Source of the DNA: Lycocorax pyrrhopterus obiensis
Lineage: Eukaryota; Chordata; Aves; Passeriformes; Paradisaeidae
Length of the DNA stretch: 64,000 nucleotides
Direction: 5' to 3'
Assembly (NCBI GenBank): GCA_014706295.1
Contig: JACSVZ010000024.1
Coordinates: forward strand, 6,063,969 to 6,127,968
Shown: positions 14,599-26,770 of the stretch, piece after piece
Layout: each line of letters starts with the position of its first letter
How positions within the stretch are numbered: the stretch's first letter is position 1
Made by a program: the position numbers and the translations under genes
The notes under the pieces: generated by a model
What the model was told of the DNA's origin: nothing
Databases searched by the model: none
Seen by the model: the letters and a program-made list of their open reading frames with translations, nothing else

Positions 14599-17500
14599 GG
14601 AGCTAGGAGCTCACAGAGAGCCTTCTGCTTCCTTCTGCACTTCTTTGGATGCTCTGAAAAAGGTGCAGGTGAAGACGACTTAACAAGCAATAAATTCAAC
14701 CCAGACACTTCCCTCCCTTTAGAGGGAAGCAAGCAAAATGAAGTCAGCCCACAGAGACCTGCTTTCAGGTCCACAGCCCAAATGCTGGAGCCAACTTCCA
14801 CGCTTTGTCCCACTGGTTATTTGGCTGAGACCCATTTACCACAGCTCAGGGGCACCCTGGCTGTACCAGATCTCCCAGGCTGGTTCCTCACCACAAGAGG
14901 GAAGCAGCAACGCCGAGAATTGTACAAATCCTGGGCCAGCTCTTACCACTCCTCCAGGATTCACTGCTCAGGAGTGCTCATGGTGACACTGTGCCGTGGG
15001 CAGAGACAGGCCCCGCACAACAGCCTGTCCCACTGAAGCTGCCCCGGGAGATGGCTTGGATGGAGAAGGATGAGGGATATTGCACTGCCAGGGACTTGGT
15101 GCAGCTCATCTGGGAACACAAAGTGCACTCTGAAGGATTTACTCCTCACCAAAGCTGTTGGAACACGTAAAATAACAAGACTGGTTTTATTTTTGAGCTT
15201 GCCCATTGCAGCTTTACAAAGCTCATTGCAGTTGTGTTTCCCCCTCCGTCTTCCCTGTGCCATGGTCAGAGTGATTCAAAGTAATGTTTAACATCGGTAT
15301 TAGAGTGCAGGTTGGACATACCAATGGGGACATGCAGGACTGAGACCACCTGAGCCTAAGAACCCCTGTCCATACCCAGGATTACGTTAATTTTATCAAT
15401 ACTTTCAGCATCAGCAGGGGTGTGATAAAGAGAAATGCCTGATTTTCCCCAGGGTGTGTGCTGAACCTGTTCAGTGCATTCTGTGTCAGCAAGAACTGGG
15501 TTTTTCTCTACACTTCTGCAGCTCAATGCATTTATCCTCCTTCATCTTCATAACTGGTCCTTCAGGTGTTATTTTCTCCCATTCTTTCTGTGGGTTACAC
15601 TGGTCTTTGAACCGAGTTGTGCTGCCTTGGATTTCAGGGAACAAGGTCATCCTGGACTGGGTTAGAGAAGAGGTGAAGAGGCAGCTGTGGGACACTAAAC
15701 CTGCCTGAATTTCAGCAAAATGTGGCATCCAAGCCCATGGAACAGGACCCCCCTTCCCAAAAGCTTCCAGGATCCCTCACCCAGGCAATGGGATCATGAG
15801 TTCCCTCTGCTGGAGGAGAGCACTGAGCTGACAGCGTTCCCTTTCCCACAAAACAAACAAGTCACTGTCTCTCCCTCCCCTCGGCTCTCTTGTGAAAGAG
15901 GAAATGTCCAAAACGCACGAGCCGTGGCCAGGATGTGTGACAGCCACGGCTCCCTGGGAAGCAGAGCAGGGGCTGGGCTGCTGGGCTGTGGGTTCCAGCC
16001 ACCTGTGATCCTCCCTCTGTGGTTCCTGTGCCTGCTGTGTGAAATTCAGCCGAGGCAACAGCTGCTTGTAGAGGTGACAACAGCCAGCACTGCCCAACAA
16101 ACCTCTGTCTGCGACATCTTAGCAGCGGTACGTGTTTTCTACCCGGCTTGGGGACTTCCTTCCCCGCTGATTGTCCCCGACACTCATCACTGTTCCCGTG
16201 TTTCAGGAGTTGCAAAATACCCCCAATGACTTGAGGTGTTGCCCAGGAGGTGACAGAGGAGAGCCCCAGCCCCACATTTCACTCCTGCTGCCTGTCAGGG
16301 CTGGGACATCGGTGGCTGCAGGGAGTTCAGTGCATGTTACAGGCAGAGCAGGGCAATCCTGATTGAGATTTCTTGGCATTCCAGGCTGGAGCCTGGATTT
16401 TGGGCTGACATGTGGCTGAGTGTTGCAGCAAGCTGCTCTGCTCTTACATCAGCCTCTGGCATGGGGTAACAGCACAGGACTGGGATGTTGCCCTTGGATC
16501 TCAGCACTCTCGTTTCCTGCAGCCCTTCAGAGGAACAGCACACAGGCAGCAGGAATTACCAAGTGCTGTTATTAAACCTGACAACATCCCTCCCTCTGGA
16601 GAGAGATGGATTTAGCAGACACATGGACTTTTCATATAGCAGGGCTCACCAGGGACCACTGGAGCAGCAACTGCCTCGAGTACCCAAACCTCCCCAGCCA
16701 AACCCCAGCATCCAAACCAAGACATCTCTTCATTAAGCAGCCTCCAGCATCACCTTGGCATCCATTACCTGCAGCCAGCATTCCCAGGACCATCGTAAAT
16801 CCTCAAACTTGCAGTTGTGCAATATCCAACTAACATCCTTAGGAGCCTGGAAACCACTGAACACCAGGCAAGGGAGTGAAGGCAGCAAAATGCCATCCCT
16901 GATGTTATGTTGCTTGGGGAGAGAATCTGCTTAAAATGTTAAAATAACTCCTGCACTGCCTGTCCTGGCCCAGCTCTCACCACTAAGTTGGAAGAACTCA
17001 GATAAGCCTCAGGTTCAAAACCCTGTGCTGGGCTCACAGCAATCAGCCAGCCTCAACCGTCCCTTCCCACATCTGTTCTGTCTCAGGCTGAAGGACAAGG
17101 ACAGATCTCTTTACTCCTTCCTTCTCCTGTGTCCATGAGGGAAAGCCCAGGGCTTTGCTCCAGCACAAGGTCTCTTCTGCATGAGCATGAAAACAGATCT
17201 CCCAAGAGCCAAGAGCTCCTCTCCTTGCCCTGCCTGTCCCCCTTTTTTTGGGGTTTCTTGTTGCCACAAAGCTGCTTTTTCCTGCCCAGGGGACATTTTC
17301 TTCTTGTCAGATGGGCCCCTGGATTTGTTCGTCCATGCCCCCTGCCTCCTGCCTGGCTCAGCTCCTGGGAAAACTGCCAGCCCTCATCTGCTTCCTGGGG
17401 GAGAGCTGACCTGCATCCTCCATGGGGCAAGCCCCACTTCCAGGGTGGAAACCCCATTTCCAGGAGCAGCATCTCCACCTCCCTGGGAATTCCAGCCCCA

Positions 17501-17599
17501 GGCATGGCTGCTCATTGTTGGGGTGCACGATGTGCTGGAAGAGAGATAGGCCCTGAGGGCCAGAGAGAGCCTCTTTCCTGGACCCACAGGTGACCCTGG
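14599..17599. other. Non-coding DNA upstream of the CNR2 coding exon
   Basis: No exon of a known protein is recognisable on either strand. It is probably the CNR2 5'UTR intron. ORFs are short and lack domains. Confidence 0.4.
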
Positions 17600-17925
17600 G
17601 AGTGCATCCAGGTCACCGGGGATGGGCTGAGAGAGGATTGTGGGTTTGTGGGCAGTGCTGGGCCTATGAGATGTGATAATTGTAGTTTGTGACCTTGTAG
17701 GGTATTGTTTACTTGGTACCATAACAGGTAATATCTGTGCAATACCCCAGGTGATTGGGGGACACTGAGGTGAACATCTTTCCTGTTTATATGATGTGAT
17801 ATCCTGTTGGGTGCTGGCATTTAGGGAATTCTGAGTGCGCAATAAACGCTTTGCACTTTTTGCACCATGTGTGCGGAGTCCATGCCCCTGCGTGATTTCT
17901 GCAAATATTTTGCCAAAATAACGTG
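17600..17925 (+). mobile_element. Possible solo-LTR remnant
   Basis: A late AATAAA (17842-17847) is followed by 'gcactttttgcaccatgtgt' and 'gcggagtccatgcccctgcg', an arrangement like the R-U5 part of avian endogenous retroviral LTRs. Neither termini nor target duplications can be fixed, and no internal retroviral genes are adjacent. Confidence 0.35.
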
Positions 17926-18964
17926 TCCTTGCAATAGAGAACCCCCTCAGCAACAAGAGCAGAGCCCCAGGAAACAACACAGTGAATGAACGAGGAGTGA
18001 GTTATTAGGAACAGAATCCAGATAAGATATTTGGGAATGCAACATATTCCTGATACAGCCTCAATGACTGCAAAGTCTGCCCAGAGCAGCAGAGAAACCT
18101 CTCCTCCCATTAGATCTGCTGCGAGCCCACTCACTCCAGCCTAACAACTCCAACTGGCTTCGGGGGAAATTAAATTTACAAATGAAAAAGTCCTTTTCCT
18201 TCTCAGTGCCTCGCTGCGATTGATTCCAGCTGTCGGGCTCGCAGTGCCTCGCACGCAGCAGCACCATTCCTGCTTCCACTTGGGATGGGTTCTGCATTCA
18301 CAGAGCCATCACAGCATCCTGCTGATTAAAAAGTTACATACCAGTTCCTTAGATAATGTAAAATTAAATTTTCCTGCTGCAATCAGCCAGTGCATTGTGC
18401 CTGCAGCATTCTGAAAGTGCTGGTCTTGAATATTTCATGTTCGGAATATCTGAGAGTTTTGAGCTTTACAATATAAGAAAATGTCTTAAATGATCACCTA
18501 CTATGAACATGTGCGGTGATTTATGCAAAAATTGTCACTAATGCTTGCAAATTTCACTTGCTGAAAAAGCAAAGTATCTTTTGCTTGGCAAACATTTTAG
18601 TTTCTATGTGATTTCTTGTTCTAGTTGCAGAAGTTTTTCCTTTGTTTTGGAATTAGCTGTTCACCCTGGTTTGTCCTGCTGACCACATTAAATAACACGG
18701 AGTGGAATTCCCTCCCTGATGTAAGACCTGTCTGCCTCAAATGTCACACTGAAGATTATTTCATTACTCATTATCAGAGTCCAGCTTTGCCCATGTGTGA
18801 CTGCCTGAGGGGACAGTGTTTGAAACCCAGGATGGGGTGGGTGCAGAGCGGCTGCAAGGGCCAGTGTGGGTACAAAGCAGGGCAAAACAGCTGCTCTCAC
18901 TCCACCAAAACCATCAAAACACTGAACTCAGCATCACATCCCCACGGGACATTTGGAAATACCT

Positions 18965-19200
18965 CTGACACAGAGAATCAGGGAATGCTTTGGGTTGGAA
19001 GGGACCTTAAAGCCCATCCAGTTCCATCCTTCCACTATCCCAGGCTGCTCCAAGCCCCATCCAACCTGGCCTTGGACACTTCCAGGGATCCAGGGGCAGC
19101 CACAGCTGCTCTGGGCAACCTGTGCCAGGGCCTCCCCATCCTCACAGGGAATTTCTTGTAACTCATCCCCCCTTGTCCTGTCACTCCAGCTCCTGATGAA
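18965..19200 (-). mobile_element. CR1 LINE 3' fragment
   Basis: Clear antisense CR1 tail: 'gaatgctttgggttggaagg', 'ccatccaacctggccttgga' and 'ccttgtcctgtcactccagc'. One of the best-preserved copies in the window. Confidence 0.88.
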
Positions 19201-21580
19201 CTGATCCAACATTAACAATTCCCAAAATCAGCTGTAAAGAGTTAACCCGCAGCCTGCTATGAAGCACTTACCTTTCACCTTCTCCTTAAGAAAGAATTCA
19301 TCCTAATAACCAGTTTCCCACCCTCGGTTACACATTGCCTTGCAGTTTATCCCGAGTAGCTGATAGTTAATCCCGGGAATCTCCCCGTGCAGCAGTGTCT
19401 CCCCAGCCTGCTTTGTGTGAGCACCGAGCGCTCTCAGGGACGATGTGTTCCAGTGTGAAAAAAGGACCCTGGGCTGCAGGGTGCTGTGGGTCAGCAAACA
19501 CAAACCACTCACCTCCCCACGGATGCTCTGGGGCTTCCCATCCCTCCGGCTCTCACAGCAGTTCGTGCAGCTGCGGACGGCGCCTGCTTCCCTCTCCTCT
19601 CATGGCACTTCTGGTTTCATCTGGGTTTGTTGAACCATTCTGGTTTATTCCCCTGGGTTGGAAATCCATCAGTGTGAATCCTTCCTCTGCTTCCTTGCTC
19701 TCTGTCACATTCTTTCGGAAAATGTGTTTCGGGTTTTCTTTCCTTCCTCACTTGTCCTCTGGGTGTTGTGTTCTGCTGCCTGCTCGTGCCACATCTACAA
19801 CCACCCAAACCCTCCGGCTCGCTGAAATGATCCTCCCAGTCCCTCTCATGTCTCCATGTACCTGCACTGTTTGAGGCAAGAGACATTCAGGTTCTCGTCC
19901 TGATTCCTCTGGGGACATGGAAAAAGATGGGGAGGAAAAGAGCTAGGAGGCAGATGGGGAAAGATCTGGATGTACCTGGCTGTGCGCAGGTCTCAGGGCA
20001 AGCTCAGAAATGTGCTGTCTGTGCCTGCAGCTCCGTGAGCAACACGAACCTCACCTGCACCCCTGAATTTCTCTGTACACAGGGTCAGCTAATGCCAGGG
20101 GAACGGGGTGATCTTCTCTCTGCAAGTGGAAGGGAAATGGCTTGAGATTACACAAGTAACCTTCAGTTACACAATCCCCGTGGTCAGGAAGGACCCAGGG
20201 CTGCTGAGGCTGTGGTCGCTGCTGTACCTGTTCTCATCCATCCTTCCTCCAGTAACCACTTCCCCCCTCGGCTGGGCAGCAGCTGCCCGGGGCTGGGTTG
20301 TGCTGGTGCTGCTGAAAAGCAGGGACAGCTGCCGGGTGACACCAGGGACAATATCACCGTGTCAGTGGGGAGACGCAAGATTGCTCCAAATCCCAAAGGA
20401 ACTGGCCACATTATGGTTGGATATAGACTATACAAGCTGTAGGGGAGAGCCTTGGAAGCAAAGGAAAGACGTGATCCTAAGCCCTTGGATGCTCTGCCAC
20501 CCCACAGCCACCCCACAGCCCCATCCCAGCACCAGTAACCCGATTCTCCAGCTGGGAACCCAACTTTCCCTCCTGCTGGGATCCCAGTTCCCTCATTCGG
20601 TGGAATCACGAGCTCGTTACTCCCCGTGCTCTCCAAATCCTGCTCTGCCTCCTTCCCCTTCACCACCGTTTGCGGCTCAGGGCTTTCCCAGCAGCCGCCG
20701 GAGCTCAGCGATGCTCGGGTGCCCTCTCCAGGGAGATCCGCGGCACTCGCGGGCACAGCGGCCGGGGCAAGCTTGAGAAAGAGGCAGAACCGGGAACTCA
20801 GCGCTTCCTCCTGGCCCCCGGCCGGGAAAAGGGGGTTCCCTAATTCTTCCATTCGGAAACTGAGACATTTTCCTTTGCAGGAACAGGTACGAGACTCTAA
20901 AGAGCAGGTGAGAAACAGAAAGATACTTTATATCGGTCCTGACTTCCAAAAGCAGCACCTAGCCCCAAATTATTCCCTGCCCTGACACAGCTTCACATCC
21001 AGCAGCATCCTGTGAAATATGGACCAAGTCTCCTCTGTCTGCAGAAAGAACTGTTGTGCCACAGGAATGTGTGTTATAGGAAAGAAATATTATTTCTTTC
21101 TTTATTGCAGCATAGTTAGAAGCTTTTAATTGGACTCTGATTTTTAGCAAAAATTGTCCTGCCAGACTAAAGGAAAACCATCACAGCTGATTCCTGTAAT
21201 GTAAAGGCTTTTTGTTCAGCTTGGATTTTTCCCCCTGGCATCAGCTGCAGGCAATCGAGTTGGGAATAACCCTGCTTTGGGACCACCCACATACCCAGGG
21301 TCAAAGATATGCTGTGCAGGCAGTGGAGAAAGGGAATGTGAGCCTGGTGTTGCTCAGCAGTGGTGTCTGTGTCTCCAGAGGAGAGTGAAAAGCCCTGGGG
21401 CTGTGTTGGGACACAGAGCTGTGTTGGGACACTCAGACACCAGCCCCTGCAGCGAGGGTGTCTGTGCTCTGTGGGAGGACAGGGACTTGCTTCTCTTTCT
21501 CTGACTGTTGTGTTTGCTGGGCTGAATTTGAAAACTGGGTGGTGCAGACGGGGCTGAGGGTGGGGGCACTGCTCACCTTG
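19201..21580. other. Intergenic/intronic stretch, no gene recognised
   Basis: Several ORFs of 60-220 codons occur on both strands around 19.4-20.9 kb, but they are proline- and serine-rich, overlap each other and show no known domain. A strong minus-strand donor (AAAG before GTAAGTGC at 19271-19270) might end a non-coding CNR2 exon. Confidence 0.35.
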
Positions 21581-21588
21581 ATAAGGTG

Positions 21589-22701
21589 TGACTCAGAGAG
21601 CCACGGTGAGTGACTCTCTGCTGCACTCCTAGAGAAAATGTTCACAAAAGAACCCCAGATTTACTGCCATGTCTAGCACAGCTCCCGTGAGCAAACAGGG
21701 CTTGTGCAAGCAGTTCTCCTGCGCCCCGGCCTGCTGCAGAAACACCTCTGCTGCTCTTGTGGAGGGAGGAGGGTTCGGGTGGAAATGTTTTCCCTGTTGA
21801 TAGGACGTGAACCAGACATTGATTTAAATGGGCTGAAGGTTCCTGCAGGGTTCTGTGACTCAGAGCCGGTGTGGGTTTGAACGGGGAGCTGTTGAGGCAG
21901 AAAACAGGGTGTGACTCGGGAGTCGTGCCTGGATGTGTTTGTTTTCCAGAGTGGGGCTGTCAGCTGTGACGAAGCTGCTTCAGCACAAGCCCTTTAAACC
22001 CCCCAGGCCCTTGGGCTCAGGGTTTGGATAACTGATCTGTTGGTGTCCGGGGTGGGTTTACTCCTGGCGCTGTTTGCTGGGTGCTGTGCACACCTGCACA
22101 CACAAACGCAGCGGTGGGTGTGATCTCACACTCACGGGCACTCCTTGGCTCCAGCAGTGCAGAGGAGGGAACTCGTGTTCTGGAGCTGATGTAACTCAGG
22201 TACTGGTGGACACCAACTTAATCCATGTCTACAGCTTATATCAATATACTTATAAGGAGATTTAAGCAATTAAAGTGCGTAGTTTTATTGCATTGTTTGG
22301 GTTCTTGAGCCTCTTCTCTATTTACCCTGCAGAGGCTCAAAAGTCTACTTAGTTCCTGTGGCTCACTGCTGTAAATTTCCTGAGCTTTATTTGATGAACA
22401 CGGGTCCTCTGCCATGCAGAATAAAGGATATTCTAAACATTACTGTATACTCAGTGCTTTCATGCAGATTTTAAAGAAAACACAAGCTCACATGTTTCCC
22501 TCATGAGGAAACTTGGATTAACAATCTGGTTAATGTTTGGCTCAGGTGGAAACGTACAACGAGTTTCAAGTGTGTCATGGGGCTCTTGGAGCCACGAAAA
22601 GTAAACATCTTGGGTTTACTGAAAGTCACCCACTGCCGGAAACTCGTCACTGCGAAATAAAACTGGGGCAATGGTTCACTATTGATTTAACAAATGAGTC
22701 A
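21589..22701. promoter_or_regulatory. Group of three perfect AP-1 motifs
   Basis: TGACTCA at 21589-21595 and 21856-21862, and TGAGTCA at 22695-22701. Near-matches (GTGAGTGACTC, TGACTCGGG) lie between them. Candidate distal element between CNR2 and PNRC2; inference only. Confidence 0.3.
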
Positions 22702-25180
22702 CCCGTGCTGCTGACTTCCTGCAGCAACCATGGTGAGCAGTTCCACTGAAACACTACAGCAGGAGTACGTGTGTGGTGAGATCCATCTCAGCCACAGCTG
22801 GAAGCATCTTAATTTGGGGCTAATGAAGCTCTGGAGGCTTTGTCTTCACTGGGACTTGCTGGTTGTGGCAGTGCCAGCACAGATGGAGCTGCTTCTCTGG
22901 GCTGGATTAATGTTTGCTGTGAGAGGGAGTGGAGGTGCTGAGTGAAAAATAAAGGTGGCTGGGGAAAACCTGTCACTGTGGCAGCAGAAGCATGGTGGGG
23001 AGCTGAGGAGGATTTGGGTAATGCAGCTCCCTGGGAACATGAGGAAAGTCGGGATTTACTGCAGTCATCTTTGGACTACCTGGAGGAAGTGGAATCCAGA
23101 CAGAGCAGACGCTTGCACAATAGAAAAGCCCTGTCCATGCTGTGTACAGGTCATGAGAGGGTGTAGTGGAGCTGAGGTCACCGAGACTGTGTCACCTTGT
23201 GGCACAGCAGGGTTGGGCTTGGAAGCACTGTCCTGTTCCAGCAGCGTCTGGGCTCTGCCTCTGGCACTGGGTCTGTAGCACCTAGAGGGCTGCAGGACAT
23301 GAAGGGCGGGCACAACACGATCCTGGAGGCAGCTAAAATATCCCAGTCTGCCCACGAGTAACTGAGGTCGATGTAGCGTCACAGGCTTAGGAGTCATAAA
23401 TCTTACATTGAGACCTTTGAAAGTGAAGAGGGTTTAAGAATCATGATTTGAGGGAGTGAAGTAGCTCCTCTTGCAGGAATTTCAGATGGTGGTGATAAAG
23501 GATTGAGACAGAGCCTCAGGATTCAGTCAGTGCCGTGTCTTCAGGACACGGTGGGAACTCGAGTGCTTCTGTCTGTGTTGGGGTTACCACAGCTCTGGGA
23601 ACACCTCCTTTTCTTACACTGCAGGAGAGGAAACCAGCCCAGGGCTTTAACAGCTGAAAAGTGAAACACTGAGAACTTTGCAAGCTGGACTTTGTTGTGT
23701 ATTTGTCCTTTTGATTTAAAAAATACCCCTCGTGTTCCTGCTCGGCCTCCAAATGACTCAACTTGTTTCAGTGGAACAGTTCCTGCACAAATACAGGACT
23801 GGCTTATCACGACATTTCCTGCTCCTCCAGGCTAAATGTGTCAGCCTGACCCCAAAACCAGCTCTGAAAGACAAGATGTTCTTTCAATTATCTCAAAGAT
23901 AGTGAGGAAAACCAGCCAGACCTTGTGTCATCCTTGATCTGAATTGAAAAGTACACGCTGTTGTGCTCCCCAGACAAGAGAGCACATTTGCAGCCTGCAA
24001 AATGCTATTTCTTAATCCCATGGACATGTCCTGGCTTGAAAACATCCACACGCTGGGGTGAGATTGTGTTTTAGCAGAAGTAAACACACTAGAGATAGAA
24101 ACACAGCAAAAAATCTGCTGATGTGCATGATAGGAGAGTTGTTTATTAATTAGTGGAATTTCAAGGCTTACAGCAGATACTGCTGTCTTCCATCTAAAGA
24201 CAAAAAGCTGCTAGAAGGACCTCAGCCATAACATTGTGCCAAGAAATCCAAAGCAAAGGGAGGAAAACAAATTAATTTCAGCTTGCTTTGTGCAAACATA
24301 CAATAAAGAATAGGAACAAAGGTCTGGGCTCGGGTATGTCAACACATCTTGTGTATTAAAACATATGCTGGCTTTTTAAAATAACTGCATGATGAATACA
24401 AACTTCTTTTTGGAGTCTTTACTTTGTCCTGGGATGGGTCACAGCCCTGTAACAGCACATCAGTAAGGAAACAGTTTTGTTTTGAATGTTTTACGGATAA
24501 AGCAGGAATGTGTAATTTTTCCCTTCTGTAGCTAAAAGTACAGGGCAACTCAATGAACCCAGGGTCTGTGCTTCAAAAGAAAAACTCTGAACGTTCATGT
24601 GTTGTTTTTAAGTACTGCCCTGACTTGGTGGGGTTGGAACTGAACTCGTTCTTTTCCATTTTCTTTGAAACTTCCTTTTTTTGGCCTTTAATGTGGTGTA
24701 CAGTGCTCGACAGGCCCCTTAGTACACTCTCACATGTACAAATTTCGTATGTATACCTAATTTGCATTCATCCTACACATGGTAAAGGCCAAATCTTGTG
24801 GGTTTTTTCTTCAAAATCATCCTTTGAGGCAAAATAAGCGAATTTGAATATAAACACAAACTGCAGCCACTGCCCCAGGCTCTGCATACCCACAGTGTTG
24901 GTTTAAACCTGGGGAAGCTTTTCCCTGTATTTTGACCTGAAACATCTACGTTAATATTTTAAATTTAAACATTAAATAGTTTAACTAAATGCAGGCGTGC
25001 GGAATGGGCTCAACAAACCCAAGACCCTCCATTTGACATCAGAACGCTGCGGGGATCTCTGGGGGGCTGGATTTTACTCTTTGTTCGCTGAATCCCCTCT
25101 CTCGACGCCCCTAGCACAGCCGGGTGTTTTGTGCGTTTTTCTTTTTTTTTTTTTTTTCTTAATTATTTCACCTCTTTGAA
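22702..25180. other. Spacer between the CNR2 side and the PNRC2 promoter
   Basis: AT-rich, with no recognisable exon or well-preserved transposon. A T-rich run (about 25138-25160) precedes the CpG island. Confidence 0.4.
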
Positions 25181-25189
25181 GCCCCCAGC

Positions 25190-25800
25190 GGCAGCTGGCG
25201 CGGGCGTTCCCTAGTTTTTTTGTTGTGCTAATCCGCGGGCGGGGCAGCTCTGGCAGCGTGTCCGGAGGGCTGTGGAGAGGGGCCGGGGGACCCGCGGGCG
25301 GTGCCCGGCAGCGGGGCCGGGCCGGGCGGGACAAAGAGCAGCGGCCGCTCCCGCGCTGCCCGTCGTGAGGGGATTCAAATGGCGGCCCCGCCCGCCCGCG
25401 CGCCGCGGCCGCTCTGCCCCCGGCCCGCCTGGCAACAGGCGGGGCTTGGCTCCCATTGGCGGAGCGGGCGAGCGGCGCGCTCCCATTGGCTGCGGCCGCG
25501 CGGCCCTGGGGAGGGGGGAGGAGGGAGAGGGTGTTAAACGGCGCGGGACGCGGCCGCCATTTTGTGAGGGAGAGCGAGGGGCGGTGTGCAGCGGAGGGAG
25601 CTCTGAGGGCGGGGGTCGGACAGTGACGGCGGAGCAGCGCGGAGTCGGTTCCTGAAGGGCCGTGTGTGTGTCCGTGCTTGTGGGCGAGCGGAGCGGACAG
25701 AAGTCGGTAAGGGCGGAGCGGTGCGGGAAGGGCCGGGCGCGGCCGCCGCCATGTTGTGCTCCGTTGTCGGGCACGGGGGACGGGGGGTCCCGGCTCCCGC
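25190..25800 (+). promoter_or_regulatory. PNRC2 CpG-island promoter with paired CCAAT boxes
   Basis: GC-rich island with two identical inverted CCAAT boxes (TCCCATTGGC at 25451-25460 and 25481-25490), exactly 30 bases apart, about 70-110 bases upstream of the likely start near 25560. YY1/TISU-type ATGGCGGC motifs occur on the minus strand at 25552-25559 and 25745-25752, the second being a perfect TISU match (CAACATGGCGGC, 25745-25756). Confidence 0.65.
25560..25706 (+). other. PNRC2: PNRC2 non-coding 5'UTR exon 1 (start approximate)
   Basis: Lies in the CpG island and ends at a strong donor (GTCG before GTAAGG at 25707). It contains no ATG. The transcription start is inferred from island position only. 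Confidence 0.55.
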
Positions 25801-26565
25801 CGGGTGTCGGTGAGAGGAGAAGGGAGAAAGTTTGGAGGCGAAAAAGCTCCGGTCGACGGGAGCAGACGGCAGCTGGGCCGGGGCCGCTGACGTTATCTTG
25901 GCTTTTGGTTTCAGCCCAAACAAGGCGGAAGCTGGAAATGGAGATGGGCGGCTCCTCTGGAGCTGTGGGAGGAATGGGCAGGGGGCTCCTGAATCTGGAG
26001 AGTGAGAGAAGCTGAACAGATAGGAGTGCGTCATGGTTAAAATCTTAGAGATCCCAGGAAAAGACGAGCCATGAGTAAAACAGGAAATTAGCGTAAGAGT
26101 TATTAAGGAATTATTTGGCTAACGAAGGTGAAAGAAACAGCTGACAGATGACAAATGGAGCTCTGTGATGGCTGGGGAAGGGTTTCGACACTGGACAGTT
26201 CCTGTATTGGACTCAGTTCCCAAAGTATTTTCCATTGTATTTTACTTTTTCCCTACTAAAACGAAAGGGATAAAGTTCTTGATTGCCTCTTAAAATGCTT
26301 TTTAAGACAGAGCATGAGAAAAAAGTTGTTGTTTGGGAAATGATAAGTCTGATGGTGAACTTTACATAAGTAGAGAAAACAAATAATGGTGTGTTTTTCA
26401 GGGTGAGGTTTTGGGGTTTTGTTTGTAGCACATTGTCATCTTTAGCAAATAAAGACACAGCTGACTCTGAATTCTCTGAATTATTTCCGCTTGCCTTTCT
26501 TTCCACCCCAAATTGAAACAATTGTTTCCTTAATTTGAATTCAAATTTTTTTCTCGTTTCTGCAG

Positions 26566-26770
26566 CAGGACTTCTCCCTTGGAGCTTCTGTGCCGAGAAT
26601 CCGATGTTGGGCTCGGCTCCCTGGCTGAAGACAGCAGATCAGCCCATGAAAACTTCTATTCCCAGCCAAAGGAAGGAGTCCAGCACAAGGCAGCACCTGT
26701 TCTTTCAGGCTTGGAAGCAAGAAAGGGGGCAAGAATTGGAGAGTGTGGAATCGGAGAAGACCACTGAGAG
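26566..26770 (+). other. PNRC2: PNRC2 5'UTR exon 2
   Basis: Flanked by a pyrimidine-rich acceptor (tttctgcag, ending 26565; a CAG repeat allows 26568) and a donor GAGAG before GTAAAT at 26771. It holds an upstream ATG whose frame stays open to the exon end. Confidence 0.6.

Noticed and set aside
13511..14683. 390-codon ORF on the plus strand opposite CNR2
   Set aside because: Antisense shadow of the CNR2 coding exon; rich in Gly, His and Gln with no domain, while the minus strand encodes a clear GPCR.
17083..17593. 140-154-codon ORFs on both strands
   Set aside because: Mutually overlapping and compositionally odd, with no domain; probably chance.
20108..20852. Overlapping 222-codon ORFs on both strands
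   Set aside because: Both frames lack domains and conserved residues; the length fits chance in GC-richer spacer.
25211..26034. Two long minus-strand ORFs over the PNRC2 island, including a MAAAAPGPS start in a TISU context
   Set aside because: GC-rich low-complexity frames overlapping PNRC2 exon 1. The TISU/YY1 motif is real but no coding continuation is recognisable.
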